This document shows, piece after piece, positions 1 through 7,200 of a stretch of DNA of 17,777 nucleotides. The DNA is from MESE01 sp036675035 (GTDB taxonomy: Bacteria > Pseudomonadota > Gammaproteobacteria > Burkholderiales > Burkholderiaceae_D). Location: the NCBI GenBank assembly GCA_036675035.1, contig JAKFFO010000234.1, forward strand, positions 1-17,777. The letters run 5' to 3'. Numbering within the stretch: the stretch's first letter is position 1; each line of letters starts with the position of its first letter. A program made the position numbers and the translations under genes. Under the pieces are notes generated by a model that was given only the letters and a program-made list of their open reading frames with translations, made no database searches and was not told the DNA's origin.

Positions 1-118
1 CGTGTCGATCACTGTCATGCTGATCAACCCGATTGCGATGGAAGAAGGTCTGCGCTTTGCGATCCGTGAAGGCGGTCGTACCGTCGGTGCGGGTGTCGTC
101 GCCAAAATTATCGAGTAA
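1..118 (+). CDS. tuf: Elongation factor Tu, 3' end of the first tuf copy (partial)
   Basis: This is the C-terminal 39 residues of EF-Tu, the GTPase that delivers aminoacyl-tRNA to the ribosome. The 5' part lies outside the window. Reading from base 2, the translation starts VSITVMLINPIAMEEG and ends GAGVVAKIIE followed by TAA at 116-118, which is the normal end of EF-Tu domain III. Bases 1-123 match 17655-17777 base for base, so this is the 3' end of a tuf gene identical there to the complete copy at the other edge. In Betaproteobacteria a tuf gene normally precedes tRNA-Trp and secE, which fits the downstream neighbours. It could alternatively be the same physical locus seen twice through an assembly overlap. 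Confidence 0.95.
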   Translation, partial: VSITVMLINPIAMEEGLRFAIREGGRTVGAGVVAKIIE

Positions 119-123
119 AGCAG
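1..123 (+). repeat. Direct terminal repeat, left copy
   Basis: Bases 1-123 are identical to 17655-17777, in the same orientation and 17654 bp apart. The repeat covers the last 118 bases of tuf and five bases beyond the stop. It reflects duplicated tuf genes or an assembly overlap at the tuf repeat. Confidence 0.97.
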
Positions 124-128
124 GTTCC

Positions 129-170
129 CTTCGTTGCGTTGTCCCTCTATCGGCGGACAGCGTGGCGAAG
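129..170 (+). other. 16-bp hairpin between tuf and tRNA-Trp
   Basis: Bases 129-144 pair with 155-170 over 16 consecutive positions without a gap, four of them G-U (134-165, 135-164, 136-163, 139-160), closing a 10-nt loop at 145-154. No T-run follows (the next bases are ATAAAG), so it does not look like a complete intrinsic terminator. It lies 15 nt before the 5' end of the tRNA. I infer a role in processing of a tuf-tRNA transcript or partial attenuation. Confidence 0.6.
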
Positions 171-185
171 ATAAAGCGTTTATGT

Positions 186-261
186 AGGGGCGTAGCTCAA
201 TTGGCAGAGTGTCGGTCTCCAAAACCGAAGGTTGGGGGTTCGAGGCCCTCCGCCCCTGCCA
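186..261 (+). tRNA. tRNA-Trp (anticodon CCA)
   Basis: A complete 76-nt cloverleaf decoding UGG. The acceptor stem AGGGGCG (186-192) pairs with CGCCCCT (251-257). The D stem is GCTC/GAGT (195-198 with 207-210). The anticodon stem TCGGT/ACCGA (212-216 with 224-228) holds the loop CTCCAAA, with anticodon CCA at 219-221. The T stem is GGGGG/CCCTC around TTCGAGG. The discriminator base is G258, usual for tRNA-Trp, and the 3' CCA is encoded at 259-261. It sits between tuf and secE, the usual place in Betaproteobacteria, and is probably cut from a transcript running on from tuf. Confidence 0.97.
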
Positions 262-398
262 CCGATTCAGGTGGTGTCCTGCACAGTAATTGAAGGGATG
301 GAAAGGAAGGTGATTTTTGTGCTTGGTCCAGGCAAAGATCGCATTTTTTATTCGTCTGATTGCAACGTAAGACACCATGGCACCGAAAGTTAAAGAGT

Positions 399-782
399 AT
401 GTCTAACCAACCCGTACAAACCGTCAGCACGTCAGGCGACAAAGTCAAGGTCATCCTGGCGGTTTGTGCTGTGATTGCCGGTGTTGCCGGATTTTATTTC
501 CTGGTCGGCCAGCCAACGATTGTGCGCGCCGGTGCTCTGGTTGCCGGAATTCTGGTTGGGATTGCATTGGCGTGGACTTCTTTGTCCGGTCAAACTTTCT
601 TGAGTTTTTCCAGAGAGGCCATCAAGGAAACTAAAAAGGTTGTTTGGCCGACCCGGAAAGAAGCAATGCAAATCACCGGGATCGTGTTCGCATTTGTATT
701 GGTTATGGCGATCTTCCTTTGGGGTACCGATAAATTGCTGGAAGTGTTGTTGTACGACTTGATCCTGGGCTGGAAAAAATAA
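399..782 (+). CDS. secE: Preprotein translocase subunit SecE
   Basis: SecE is the small essential subunit that clamps SecY in the inner-membrane SecYEG channel. The 127-residue product has the same length as the E. coli protein. Three hydrophobic segments are visible at about residues 17-36, 42-60 and 92-114. The conserved amphipathic stretch before the last one, SREAIKETKKVVWPTRKE (71-88) with the VVWPTR motif, is the family signature. I chose the ATG at 399 rather than the in-frame TTG at 360 because it gives the usual N-terminus (MSNQPVQ) and length. The ribosome-binding site is weak (GAAAG and AAAGAG, 385-397). The stop overlaps the nusG start in TAATG, so the two are probably translationally coupled. 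Confidence 0.95.
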   Translation: MSNQPVQTVSTSGDKVKVILAVCAVIAGVAGFYFLVGQPTIVRAGALVAGILVGIALAWTSLSGQTFLSFSREAIKETKKVVWPTRKEAMQITGIVFAFVLVMAIFLWGTDKLLEVLLYDLILGWKK

Positions 783-1372
783 TGAGCGAGAACATGCAAG
801 ACAGCGTGCCAAGCGCCTCGGCTGTCACTCACTCTGGCGGCAGCAAGCGCTGGTATGTTGTGCATGCCTATTCCGGTATGGAAAAAAGTGTTCAGCGTGC
901 GCTTACCGAGCGCATCGCGCGCGCCGGCATGGAAGACAAATTTGGCCAAATTCTGGTGCCCACCGAAGAAGTCATTGAGGTCAAGAATGGTCAGAAATCG
1001 GTAACAGAGCGCCGTTTCTTTCCGGGCTATGTGCTGGTTGAAATGGAGATGACCGACGAGACCTGGCATCTGGTGAAAAACACCAATAAGGTTACCGGAT
1101 TCATTGGTGGAAAATCCAACAAGCCCACGCCGATTCCTCCGCATGAAGTCGACAAAATCATGCAGCAAATGCAGGAGGGCATCGAAAAGCCGCGTCCCAA
1201 GGTGCTCTACGAAGTGGGCGAACTGGTGCGTATCAAGGATGGCCCTTTCACTGATTTCAACGGCAATGTCGAGGAAGTCAATTACGAAAAATCACGTGTG
1301 CGTGTATCGGTTACGATTTTTGGACGGGCAACTCCTGTCGAGTTGGAGTTCGGACAGGTTGAGAAAGCCTAG
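782..1372 (+). CDS. nusG: Transcription elongation and termination factor NusG
   Basis: NusG binds RNA polymerase through its N-terminal domain and uses its C-terminal KOW domain to contact Rho or ribosomal protein S10, linking transcription to translation or termination. The N-terminal domain begins at RWYVVHAYSGMEKSVQ (about residue 23), with RRFFPGYVLVEM in the middle. The KOW motif lies in VGELVRIKDGPFTDFNG near the C-terminus. At 196 residues it is longer than E. coli NusG (181), because of a roughly 20-residue polar N-terminal tail. A start at the in-frame ATG at 794 would shorten it by four residues. The ATG at 782 overlaps the secE stop by one base and lacks a clear ribosome-binding site, consistent with coupling. 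Confidence 0.96.
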   Translation: MSENMQDSVPSASAVTHSGGSKRWYVVHAYSGMEKSVQRALTERIARAGMEDKFGQILVPTEEVIEVKNGQKSVTERRFFPGYVLVEMEMTDETWHLVKNTNKVTGFIGGKSNKPTPIPPHEVDKIMQQMQEGIEKPRPKVLYEVGELVRIKDGPFTDFNGNVEEVNYEKSRVRVSVTIFGRATPVELEFGQVEKA

Positions 1373-1521
1373 ACGATTTCTGTGTAACCGTCTGCTATAA
1401 GCGCCCTGCGGAGCGTCACATGAAACTAATGTGAAATCCACAAAGATGCAAACAGAGGAGCCCTAGTACGTTTTAGCAATATCCGAACCGGCGCTACCAC
1501 TCAATTAACGTAGGAGCCATC
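1373..1521 (+). promoter_or_regulatory. Leader region of rplKA, candidate L1 autoregulatory site
   Basis: This 149-nt gap precedes rplK. In E. coli ribosomal protein L1 represses translation of the L11-L1 pair by binding the rplK leader, so this is where such a site should lie. A hairpin TCACAT/ATGTGA (1416-1421 with 1429-1434, 7-nt loop) is visible. The sequence AGGAGCC occurs twice, at 1456-1462 with no start codon after it and at 1512-1518 as the real ribosome-binding site, five bases before ATG. I did not find a convincing sigma70 promoter; TATAAG at 1396 has no good -35. The L1-binding assignment rests on position only. Confidence 0.35.
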
Positions 1522-1953
1522 ATGGCAAAGAAAATCATTGGTTTTATCAAGCTGCAAGTGCCAGCTGGTAAGGCAAACCCCTCGCCGCCGATTGGTCCGG
1601 CACTGGGTCAGCGCGGCCTGAACATCATGGAATTTTGCAAGGCGTTCAACGCGCAAACCCAAGGTGTCGAACCGGGCTTGCCCATTCCGGTGGTAATTAC
1701 CGCATTTGCGGACAAGTCTTTCACGTTTGTGATGAAGACGCCGCCCGCCACCATTTTGATCAAAAAGGCTGCCGGCATCACCAAGGGTTCACCGAAGCCG
1801 CATACCGACAAGGTAGGCTCGATTACCCGCAAGCAGGCAGAAGAAATCGCAACTCAAAAACGCCCGGATCTGACAGCGGCGGACATGGATGCAGCCGTGC
1901 GTACCATCGCCGGATCTGCTCGCTCCATGGGCATCACGGTGGAGGGTCTGTAA
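1522..1953 (+). CDS. rplK: 50S ribosomal protein L11
   Basis: L11 forms the base of the ribosomal stalk on 23S rRNA, in the GTPase-associated centre that responds to elongation factors and, in the stringent response, to RelA. The product is 143 residues (E. coli 142). The N-terminal domain shows the proline-rich segment PSPPIGPALGQRG (about 20-32), whose prolines are the thiopeptide contact region. The C-terminal rRNA-binding domain contains KTPPATILIKKAAG and GSITRKQAEEIA. A strong ribosome-binding site, AGGAG at 1512-1516, lies five bases before ATG. The gene ends one base before rplA, so the two form a tightly coupled pair. Confidence 0.98.
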   Translation: MAKKIIGFIKLQVPAGKANPSPPIGPALGQRGLNIMEFCKAFNAQTQGVEPGLPIPVVITAFADKSFTFVMKTPPATILIKKAAGITKGSPKPHTDKVGSITRKQAEEIATQKRPDLTAADMDAAVRTIAGSARSMGITVEGL

Positions 1954-1954
1954 C

Positions 1955-2650
1955 ATGGCTAAATTATCCAAGCGCGTAAAAGCGATCAAGGGCAAAATCG
2001 ATCGCACCAAAGCCTATCCGTTCGACAACGCAGTTGCGTTGATCAAGGAATGTGCGACCGCCAAGTTCAATGAGTCGATCGATGTGTCGGTTCAGCTGGG
2101 CGTCGATGCAAAGAAATCTGACCAAGTGGTGCGCGGTTCGGTAGTGCTGCCGGCAGGCACAGGCAAGACCGTGCGTGTTGCGGTATTCGCCACAGGCGAA
2201 AAAGCCGAGCAGGCGAAAGCCGCCGGCGCCGATATCGTCGGCATGGACGATCTGGCTGAACAAATCAAGGCTGGCAACATGCCATTCGATATCGTGATCG
2301 CTTCGCCGGACACCATGCGTATCGTTGGTACGCTGGGCCAGATCCTCGGACCCCGAGGCTTGATGCCGAATCCGAAAGTCGGCACCGTAACACCGGATGT
2401 GGCAACCGCAGTCAAGAATGCGAAAGCCGGTCAGGTCCAGTACCGGACCGACAAGGCAGGGATCATCCACGCAACGATCGGACGCAAGTCGTTCAGCGAT
2501 GCGGATCTCAAATCCAATTTGGTAGCCCTGATCGAAGCTCTGAACAAGGCCAAGCCGACAACCAGCAAAGGTATTTACCTGCGCAAGGTGTCGCTATCGT
2601 CGACGATGGGCGCTGGCGTCCGTGTCGATCAGGCGACGCTGTCGGCATAA
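1955..2650 (+). CDS. rplA: 50S ribosomal protein L1
   Basis: L1 binds helix 76-78 of 23S rRNA, forms the mobile L1 stalk at the E site and acts as a translational repressor of its own operon in E. coli. The 231-residue product (E. coli 234) contains the family signature ILGPRGLMPNPKVGTVT at about 130-146. The ATG at 1955 is one base after the rplK stop, with GGAGG at 1941-1945 inside rplK as ribosome-binding site. The frame stays open upstream to 1889, but that extension lies wholly inside rplK and is not conserved-looking, so it was not used. Confidence 0.98.
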   Translation: MAKLSKRVKAIKGKIDRTKAYPFDNAVALIKECATAKFNESIDVSVQLGVDAKKSDQVVRGSVVLPAGTGKTVRVAVFATGEKAEQAKAAGADIVGMDDLAEQIKAGNMPFDIVIASPDTMRIVGTLGQILGPRGLMPNPKVGTVTPDVATAVKNAKAGQVQYRTDKAGIIHATIGRKSFSDADLKSNLVALIEALNKAKPTTSKGIYLRKVSLSSTMGAGVRVDQATLSA

Positions 2651-2740
2651 AGTATTGAATCAAGTCTCGATGTCCTTTTAAAGCATCGGGCGCAACTTTG
2701 GGCCAGACCGGATTCGGCAACATTGAAGAAAGTCTGGGCA
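2651..2740 (+). other. rplA-rplJ gap, first part with a hairpin
   Basis: Between the rplA stop and the L10-leader core there is one clear hairpin: CTCGATG (2666-2672) pairs with CATCGGG (2684-2690) around an 11-nt loop. No T-run follows, so it is not a complete terminator. A weak promoter-like pair, TTGAAT at 2655 and TTAAAG at 2678 with 17-bp spacing, overlaps it but is too poor to call. No coding sequence was seen in 2651-2977. Confidence 0.4.
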
Positions 2741-2833
2741 ATCAAAGACCGTTGGGCGGCGTGCAAGAAGCTCGTGCACAAAGTTAAAAAATTGAATATG
2801 CAAATATCCAATACCCAACGCAGATGGTGAACC
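2741..2833 (+). ncRNA. L10 leader RNA (rplJL autoregulatory element)
   Basis: The region matches the layout of the proteobacterial L10 leader, the mRNA structure bound by the L10-(L7/L12) complex to repress rplJL translation. The outer stem CGTTGGG (2750-2756) pairs perfectly with CCCAACG (2814-2820). Inside are a hairpin GTGCA/TGCAC (2761-2765 with 2775-2779) and an A-rich linker at 2780-2791. A second hairpin at 2792-2811 has a GCAA tetraloop and one A-C mismatch. The conserved-looking AAAGACCG before the outer stem and CAGATGGTGA after it are as I remember from L10 leaders of other Proteobacteria. A covariance-model search with the Rfam L10_leader family would decide. Confidence 0.75.
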
Positions 2834-2977
2834 CGAACAAGTTTTGTAGTCTCGTCGCTGTGTACTTTGTATCGTGCCAGTACTGAACTCCTAACTTCGG
2901 ACGCCGTGTTCGAACCGATGCAAGGTAAGCAGCCACAGGGTTGTGTATTAACCGAGCATCATTTTTGGAGCTTGACC
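2834..2977 (+). promoter_or_regulatory. Translation-initiation part of the rplJ leader
   Basis: These 144 nt connect the L10-leader core to the rplJ start. They hold a small hairpin CACA/TGTG near 2934-2945 and the ribosome-binding site GGAG at 2967-2970, seven bases before GTG. An open frame from a TTG at 2867 runs into rplJ but has no ribosome-binding site and would add a non-family N-terminus. No separate gene is supported here. Confidence 0.5.
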
Positions 2978-3475
2978 GTGAGTCTCAATCTGAATGACAA
3001 AAAGGCCGTAGTCGCCGAAGTCTCCGCCAAGGTAGCATCGGCGCAGACCATCGTCGTGGCCGAATATCGTGGCATCCAGGTTGGTCACTTGACGCAATTG
3101 CGCGCCAAAGCGCGTTCCCAGGGTGTGTACCTGCGCGTATTGAAAAATACGCTAGCTCGTCGCGCTGTCGAGGGAACCGCGTTTTCCGGCCTCGCCTCTG
3201 AAATGACCGGCCCGTTGATCTATTCGATCTCTGAGGATGCCGTTGCTGCAGCAAAAGTCATTAGTGAATTTGCTAAAACCAACGACAAACTGGTTATCAG
3301 GGCAGGTAATTACGCAGGCAAACCGCTTGATAAAGCGGCCGTGTCTGCGTTGGCAAACATTCCGAGCCGAGAAGTCCTGATTTCCCAACTGTTGGGAATC
3401 ATGCAGGCGCCGGTTTCCGGATTTGCGCGCGCAGTCGCTGCACTTGCAGCGAAAAAAGAAGGGGAAGCGGCGTAA
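2978..3475 (+). CDS. rplJ: 50S ribosomal protein L10
   Basis: L10 anchors the L7/L12 dimers to the ribosome through its C-terminal helix and, with them, represses its own mRNA. Starting at the GTG at 2978 the product is 165 residues, the same as in E. coli, and begins (V/M)SLNLNDKKAVVAEV, the usual start. The rRNA-binding N-terminal domain includes IVVAEYRGI and LRVLKNTLARRAV. The C-terminal helix ends PVSGFARAVAALAAKKEGEAA, where L7/L12 dimers attach. GGAG at 2967-2970 supports the GTG. Upstream lies the L10-leader RNA and downstream rplL, the usual autoregulated pair. Confidence 0.97.
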   Translation: MSLNLNDKKAVVAEVSAKVASAQTIVVAEYRGIQVGHLTQLRAKARSQGVYLRVLKNTLARRAVEGTAFSGLASEMTGPLIYSISEDAVAAAKVISEFAKTNDKLVIRAGNYAGKPLDKAAVSALANIPSREVLISQLLGIMQAPVSGFARAVAALAAKKEGEAA

Positions 3476-3476
3476 G

Positions 3477-3496
3477 CTTGCGAATTATTTCGCAAG
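3477..3496 (+). other. Strong hairpin between rplJ and rplL
   Basis: CTTGCGAA (3477-3484) pairs perfectly with TTCGCAAG (3489-3496) around the loop TTAT, starting one base after the rplJ stop codon. A T-rich stretch with a run of six T follows at 3510-3515, 13 nt beyond the stem, too far for a standard terminator. It may stabilise the downstream rplL message or act as a processing site, which would help make more L7/L12 than L10. That role is inferred. Confidence 0.6.
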
Positions 3497-3564
3497 GCTG
3501 CTTTCTCACTTTTTTGCGTCAGTATCGATCAGATGTAATTATCGAATCAATTTAGGAGTTTTAA

Positions 3565-3942
3565 ATGGCAATTAGCAAAGACGACATCCTGGAAGCCGTA
3601 GGCGCGATGTCTGTAATGGATCTGAATGACCTGGTTAAGGCATTCGAAGAAAAGTTTGGCGTATCTGCAGCTGCGATGGCAGTCGCTGGTCCGGCTGGTG
3701 CCGGCGGCGGTGCAGCGGCGGCTGAAGAGCAAACCGAATTTACCGTAACCTTGACTGATTTTGGCGCCAATAAAGTCGGCGTGATTAAGGCAGTTCGCGA
3801 AATCACCGGCTTGGGTCTGAAAGAAGCGAAGGATCTGGTAGACGGCGCGCCGAAGCCAGTTAAAGAAGGTGTTGCCAAGGCAGATGCAGAAGCAGCAAAG
3901 AAAAAGCTGGAAGAAGCTGGCGCAAAAGCCGAAATCAAGTAA
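3565..3942 (+). CDS. rplL: 50S ribosomal protein L7/L12
   Basis: L7/L12 is the only multi-copy ribosomal protein. Its dimers sit on L10 and recruit and stimulate the translational GTPases EF-Tu, EF-G, IF2 and RF3. The 125-residue product (E. coli 121) shows the three expected parts. The N-terminal dimerisation helices are at about 1-35 (SKDDILEAVGAMSVMDLNDL). An Ala/Gly-rich hinge follows at about 37-52. The C-terminal factor-binding domain contains KVGVIKAVREITGLGLKEAK and ends EEAGAKAEIK. A good ribosome-binding site, AGGAG at 3554-3558, lies six bases before ATG, consistent with high translation. Confidence 0.98.
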   Translation: MAISKDDILEAVGAMSVMDLNDLVKAFEEKFGVSAAAMAVAGPAGAGGGAAAAEEQTEFTVTLTDFGANKVGVIKAVREITGLGLKEAKDLVDGAPKPVKEGVAKADAEAAKKKLEEAGAKAEIK

Positions 3943-3974
3943 TTTCGCCTTGCCAGCGCGACTTGTTCAGCGCC

Positions 3975-4023
3975 GGAGTCAAAGCGCGGAACCTTTTCAA
4001 AAGAAAGGTTCGGCTTTGGCTCC
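3975..4023 (+). terminator. Long hairpin between rplL and rpoB (attenuator or RNase III-type site)
   Basis: Two stacked helices form one long hairpin. An 11-bp outer stem (3975-3985 with 4013-4023, one G-U) and an 8-bp inner stem GAACCTTT/AAAGGTTC (3989-3996 with 4004-4011) are separated by a small internal loop, with a 7-nt apical loop. Only a weak T-rich stretch follows (TTTGTCGTTTTCG). In E. coli the rplL-rpoB gap holds a partial terminator and an RNase III cleavage site that reduce rpoBC expression relative to the ribosomal genes. The position and the helix length fit that arrangement. Whether it terminates, is cut, or both cannot be told from the sequence. Confidence 0.65.
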
Positions 4024-4052
4024 TTTGTCGTTTTCGAATTTCGAATGCAGCA

Positions 4053-4082
4053 TTGCGAGCCTGATTATCTCATTGCTGTAAT
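4053..4082 (+). promoter_or_regulatory. Weak candidate sigma70 promoter before rpoB
   Basis: TTGCGA at 4053-4058 and TGTAAT at 4077-4082 are separated by 18 bp. The -10 matches consensus at five of six positions and the -35 at four of six. It would give rpoBC a promoter downstream of the attenuator-like hairpin. Chance occurrence in an AT-rich gap is quite possible. Confidence 0.25.
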
Positions 4083-4202
4083 CAGTTGCAATTTATCAGA
4101 TTTGAAGGGACGAGACTTGAGGTTTCGCAGCATCGGGCAGCTCCATAACCCGCACTGAATCCTGAATTCTCTATCCTTCTTCCTGTCACTCACGGAGTGT
4201 CC

Positions 4203-7200
4203 ATGCACTATTCATTTACTGAGAAGAAACGCGTCCGCAAATCATTCGCAAAGCGCGCTAATGCTCATCCCGTTCCATTTCTGTTGGCGACCCAGCTTGA
4301 ATCATATCTGGGCTTTTTGCAAGCGGATAAAACCCCGCCCAATCGCAAGAATGAGGGCTTGCAGTCTGCCTTCACGTCCATTTTCCCGATCGTATCGCAC
4401 AATGGTTTTGCACGTCTCGAGTTCTTATCTTACGTGTTGGGAGATCCTCCATTTGACGTCAAGGAATGCCAGCAGCGTGGATTGACGTTTGCGTCGCCAC
4501 TGCGCGCCAAGGTGCGCCTCGTGATTCTGGACAAGGAATCCCCGACCAAGCCGGTCGTCAAGGAAATGAAGGAGCAGGAAGTGTACATGGGCGAATTGCC
4601 GCTCATGACCAATACCGGCTCATTCGTGATCAATGGTACCGAGCGCGTGATCGTATCGCAGCTGCATCGTTCGCCAGGCGTGTTTTTCGAGCACGATCGC
4701 GGCAAGACGCATTCGTCGGGCAAACTGTTGTTTTCCGCACGGATTATTCCCTACCGCGGTTCATGGCTTGATTTCGAGTTCGACCCGAAAGACATTCTGT
4801 TTTTCCGTGTTGATCGCCGCCGCAAGATGCCGGTCACGATTTTGCTGAAAGCCATCGGCATGACGGTGGAACAGATTCTTGCAAATTTCTTCGTGTTCGA
4901 TAATTTCACTTTGCGCTCCGAAGGCGCGGAGATGGAGTTTGTCGCCGAGCGTTTGCGCGGTGAAGTCGCTCGTTTTGACATCACCGACAAATCGGGCAAG
5001 ACGCTGGTCGCCAAAGACAAGCGGATCAATTCCAAGCATGTACGCGACATCGAAGCGGCAGGAATCAAGCATATCTCGGTCCCGGAGGATTATCTTCTCG
5101 GGCGTTTGCTGGCAAAGAACATCGTTGACGCCGACACGGGTGAAGTCATTGCGAATGCCAATGACGAATTGACCGAAGAATTGCTCGGCCGGTTGCGCGA
5201 CGCAAACGTCTCGGATATTCAGACTTTGTATACTAACGATCTGGACCAGGGCGCGTACATTTCGCAAACGCTGCGCATGGACGATACCGCGGATCAGATG
5301 GCTGCCAAGGTAGCGATCTACCGCATGATGCGTCCAGGCGAGCCGCCAACCGAGGATTCGGTCGAAGCCTTGTTCAACGGTTTGTTCTATAACGAAGACC
5401 GTTACGATTTGTCGGCGGTCGGGCGCATGAAATTCAACCGGCGTATCGGCCGCGACGAGTTGACCGGCGCAATGACATTGTCGAATGAGGATGTGCTGTC
5501 GGTCATCAAGATCCTGGTCGAGCTGCGTAACGGCCGGGGTGAAGTCGACGACATCGATCACCTTGGAAACCGCCGTGTACGTTGTGTTGGCGAACTGGCC
5601 GAGAACCAGTTCCGTGCCGGCCTGGTGCGTGTCGAGCGTGCCGTCAAGGAACGCCTCGGTCAGGCCGAGGCCGACAACCTGATGCCGCATGACCTGATCA
5701 ATTCCAAGCCGATCTCGGCAGCGATCCGCGAGTTTTTCGGCTCGTCGCAACTGTCCCAGTTCATGGACCAGACCAATCCGCTGTCGGAAATCACCCACAA
5801 GCGCCGCGTATCGGCGCTCGGTCCGGGTGGCTTGACGCGCGAGCGTGCCGGCTTTGAAGTGCGTGACGTGCATCCGACTCACTACGGCCGCGTCTGCCCG
5901 ATCGAAACGCCAGAGGGCCCGAACATTGGCCTGATCAATTCGCTGGCGCTTTATGCACGTTTGAACGAATACGGCTTTCTGGAAACGCCGTATCGCAAGG
6001 TTGAGGGCAGCAAGACCACGGCGCAGATCGATTATCTGTCTGCAATCGAAGAAGGCCGCTACATCATTGCGCAGGCAAATGCGACTATCGACGACGCGGG
6101 CAGATTGTCCGATGAACTGGTGTCGGCGCGGCAAGCTGGCGAGACCATTCTCGTGTCACCTGAACGCGTTCAATACATGGACGTTGCGCCAGGCCAGGTG
6201 GTATCGGTTGCGGCTTCGCTGATTCCGTTCCTTGAGCACGACGATGCGAACCGCGCATTGATGGGTGCCAACATGCAACGGCAGGCGGTGCCTTGCCTGC
6301 GCCCAGAAAAGGCGCTGGTCGGCACCGGTATCGAGCGCACCGTCGCAGTCGACTCCGGCACTACCGTGCAAGCATTGCGCGGCGGTATCGTGGACTATAT
6401 CGATGCCGGACGTATCGTGATTCGCGTCAACGATGACGAAGCAGCGGCAGGCGAAGTGGGTGTCGATATCTACAATCTGATCAAGTACACCCGCTCCAAC
6501 CAGAATACCAACATCAACCAGCGTCCGATCGTCAAGGTTGGAGACCGGGTGGCGAAGCTGGACGTGATCGCCGACGGCGCTTCGACGGACTTGGGCGAGT
6601 TGGCACTGGGCCAGAACATGCTGGTCGCGTTCATGCCTTGGAACGGTTATAACTTCGAGGACTCGATCCTGATTTCCGAGAAGGTGGTCGCCGACGATCG
6701 CTACACGTCGATTCATATTGAAGAATTGTCGGTCGTTGCGCGGGACACCAAATTGGGCGCAGAAGAAATCACTCGCGATATTTCCAATCTGGCTGAAAAC
6801 CAGCTGGCTCGCCTGGACGAATCCGGCATCGTATATATCGGTGCCGAAGTCGAGGCCGGCGATACGCTGGTCGGTAAAGTGACGCCAAAAGGCGAAACTC
6901 AACTGACACCGGAAGAAAAGCTGCTGCGCGCAATTTTCGGTGAAAAAGCCTCCGACGTGAAAGACACCTCGTTGCGAGTGCCGTCCGGCATGGTCGGAAC
7001 CGTAATCGACGTCCAGGTATTTACCCGGGAAGGCATAGTTCGCGACAAGCGTGCTCAACAAATCATTGACGACGAACTGAAGCGTTATCGTCTCGATTTG
7101 AATGACCAGCTGCGTATCGTCGAGGGCGATGCGTTCCAGCGTCTGGAAAAAATGTTGATCGGCAAGGTGGTCAACGGCGGACCGAAAAAACTGGCAAAAG

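Noticed and set aside
360..398. N-terminal extension of secE from the TTG at 360
   Set aside because: It adds 13 non-family residues and has no clear ribosome-binding site. The ATG at 399 gives the usual 127-residue protein.
33..454. Open frames crossing the tuf end, the tRNA and the gap before secE (33-293 plus strand, 197-454 minus strand)
   Set aside because: Both run through the mature tRNA-Trp sequence, so they are not credible genes.
5740..5830. Rifampicin-resistance change in RpoB, since DQTNP and RRVS differ from E. coli DQNNP and RRIS
   Set aside because: These two differences are, to my knowledge, normal in Betaproteobacteria, and the key D, H and S positions are the sensitive residues.
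4761..6134. Long open frame on the minus strand opposite rpoB (457 codons), with others at 6156-7247 and 7308-8441
   Set aside because: They mirror the codon pattern of rpoB, resemble no family I know and have no promoter or ribosome-binding site of their own.
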